A stretch of DNA of 16,142 bases from Clostridiales bacterium (GTDB lineage Bacteria; Bacillota; Clostridia; Oscillospirales; QAMX01): the NCBI GenBank assembly GCA_012514045.1, contig JAAZBA010000308.1, forward strand, positions 1-16,142, given 5' to 3'. Of this stretch, positions 14,774 to 16,142 are shown in pieces. Position 1 is the first letter of the stretch. The number at the start of each line of letters is the position of its first letter. The notes beneath the pieces were generated by a model. The model had not been told where the DNA came from. It was given only the letters and a program-made list of their open reading frames with translations, and did not search any database. Both the position numbers and the translations under genes were made by a program.

Positions 14774-16142
14774 TCTTCGGTACCTCCGAGTAGTTTAGTG
14801 ATCTCTGCCAGAACGCGGTCGATTTTGGCATTGAGAGAGGCTCTTTGCTCCTCGTATCTGTGGATAAGATCGAGAGGGGCTAAGATTTCTTCCTCTTCAT
14901 GAGGGGAACCGCACAGGTCAAGATTATAGCCGAGTTCTTCTGTAAGCTGTTCATAGGAATAGCACTTTGCCTTGTCGTTGCCGTCAACAGAAATCTCTTT
15001 GCGGTCGTTCCACCATTCTTTCACAACATCGAAATGCGAAAGCTTCATCGGTTTCGTTTTCGAGAAATGCTTGTAGCCCTCCGGCATATCCAAGCGATAG
15101 AACCAAGTACACTCGGTCTGTTTTGTCTTATCAAAGAAAAGAATGTTAGTCGTAATGCTTGTGTAGGGTGAAAACACACTGCCGGGCAAACGGATAATTG
15201 TGTGAAGATTGAACTCTTTCAGGAGTTTCTTTTTGATATTGACCTTGGCGTTATCAAGACCAAACAAAAATCCGTCCGGGAGGACAACCGCAGCGCGGCC
15301 GTTCTTTTTAAGGCGATACATGATAACCGACATAAAGAGGTCAGCCGTTTCGCTCGATGCAAGGTCGGCCGGGAAATGGTTTTTCACGTTCGCCTTTTCG
15401 CTGCCGCCGTAAGGGGGATTCATAAGAATCACATCAAACTGATCTCTTTCAGTATAGTCAAGCACATCGCGGATAAGGGAGTTGTCGTGATAAACCCTTG
15501 GAACATCAATGCCATGTAAAAGCATATTTGTAATGCAGAGCATATAAGGAAACTGCTTTTTTTCGATACCGAAGATCGAGCTGTCGTATGCTGCCCGGTC
15601 TTCGATGGTTTCGACTTTCTTGTCAAGCTGTTTTAGCCAGCTTGTAATAAATCCACCGGTTCCGCAGGCAAAGTCTGCCATTTTTTCGCCGATCTCCGGC
15701 TCGATCATCTCTGCCATAAAATCCGTTACGGCGCGGGGAGTATAGAATTCACCTGCCGAACCTGCGCTTTGCAGTTCCTTCAAGATAGATTCGTAAATCT
15801 CGCCGAAAGCATGGCTTTCCTTATAATCACTTAAATCCAGATCATCGATGATATTGATGACCTGACGAAGGAGAACGCCGTCTTTCATATACTGGTTCGC
15901 ATCTTCAAAGGTAGTCTTTACAATCGACTTTTTGATAGGCGTTTCGGGCGTTACGTTGAGTTCCTTCAAAGTCGGGAACAGAGTATTGTTTACAAAATTA
16001 AGGAGAGTGTCCCCTGTCATTGCATCGCCGGATTTGTCGTCGTGCGCCCAGTTTGACCAACGGCAGTTCTCGGGAATGATAGAGACGTAATCATCCTCAT
16101 CAAGTTCCCAATCCTTTTCCTTTGTATCATATACTTTCAGGA
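14770..16142 (-). CDS. hsdM: Type I restriction-modification DNA methyltransferase subunit M (N-terminus beyond window)
   Basis: The frame is open to the right edge, so the true start lies outside. The Met at 16020 is internal: the 40 codons before it read as a normal HsdM sequence (SIIPENCRWSNWAHDDKSGD). Counting from that Met, motif I of the SAM site is DFACGTGG (116-123) and the catalytic motif IV is NPPY (201-204), as in N6-adenine methylases. The typical N6_Mtase phrase GEFYTPRAV is at 90-98. The product methylates adenine as a complex with HsdS, and also cuts if HsdR is present. The stop overlaps the hsdS start by 4 nt. About 457 residues are visible; family members are near 500, so little is missing. 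All key residues are intact. Confidence 0.95.
   Translation of the reverse strand, partial: LKVYDTKEKDWELDEDDYVSIIPENCRWSNWAHDDKSGDAMTGDTLLNFVNNTLFPTLKELNVTPETPIKKSIVKTTFEDANQYMKDGVLLRQVINIIDDLDLSDYKESHAFGEIYESILKELQSAGSAGEFYTPRAVTDFMAEMIEPEIGEKMADFACGTGGFITSWLKQLDKKVETIEDRAAYDSSIFGIEKKQFPYMLCITNMLLHGIDVPRVYHDNSLIRDVLDYTERDQFDVILMNPPYGGSEKANVKNHFPADLASSETADLFMSVIMYRLKKNGRAAVVLPDGFLFGLDNAKVNIKKKLLKEFNLHTIIRLPGSVFSPYTSITTNILFFDKTKQTECTWFYRLDMPEGYKHFSKTKPMKLSHFDVVKEWWNDRKEISVDGNDKAKCYSYEQLTEELGYNLDLCGSPHEEEEILAPLDLIHRYEEQRASLNAKIDRVLAEITKLLGGTEE

Noticed and set aside
16018..16020. ATG at 16020 as the start of hsdM
   Set aside because: The frame stays open to the right edge and the 40 upstream codons read as conserved HsdM sequence, so this Met is internal.

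Overview
The window looks like a chromosomal segment of a Gram-positive, low-to-medium GC Firmicute, most likely an anaerobic gut-type Clostridia (Oscillospiraceae or Lachnospiraceae-like). This is inferred from clear AGGAG-type ribosome sites, lipoboxes of Gram-positive style, an MBOAT plus DHHW acylation pair, a URO-D/oxidoreductase pair and short operon spacing. GC looks close to half by eye, with lower GC in parts of the restriction-modification genes. No rRNA, tRNA, CRISPR array, transposase or integrase was seen.

Left block (1-6849, minus strand): one operon of at least five genes read right to left: a tandem-domain PPK2 polyphosphate:AMP phosphotransferase, a family-5-like solute-binding lipoprotein, an MBOAT O-acyltransferase, a DHHW/AlgX-like membrane-anchored SGNH protein, and a glycosyltransferase cut by the window edge. 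Gaps are -4, 18, 13 and 16 nt. MBOAT, DHHW and glycosyltransferase together suggest synthesis and O-acylation of a surface glycan. The phosphotransferase and lipoprotein are less expected partners.

Middle (6850-7085): a divergent promoter region with a good sigma70-type promoter facing each way.

Right-facing block (7086-12815, plus strand): an FG-GAP-type lipoprotein, an OmpR-family response regulator and a sensor histidine kinase are tightly packed (17 nt gap, then 13 nt overlap). A Gfo/Idh/MocA oxidoreductase and a URO-D superfamily protein with an HxC metal-site-like motif follow 44 nt later. The lipoprotein may feed a signal to the kinase. The two enzymes probably act in one small-molecule pathway whose substrate cannot be read from sequence.

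Convergent junction (12816-13011): a perfect 14-bp inverted repeat and a second, bidirectional terminator hairpin separate the plus operon from the minus-strand genes to its right.

Right block (13012-16142, minus strand): a type I restriction-modification set. hsdM runs off the right edge and overlaps hsdS by 4 nt; hsdS has two target-recognition domains bounded by near-identical repeats. A 65-aa two-helix membrane protein follows. No hsdR is in view.
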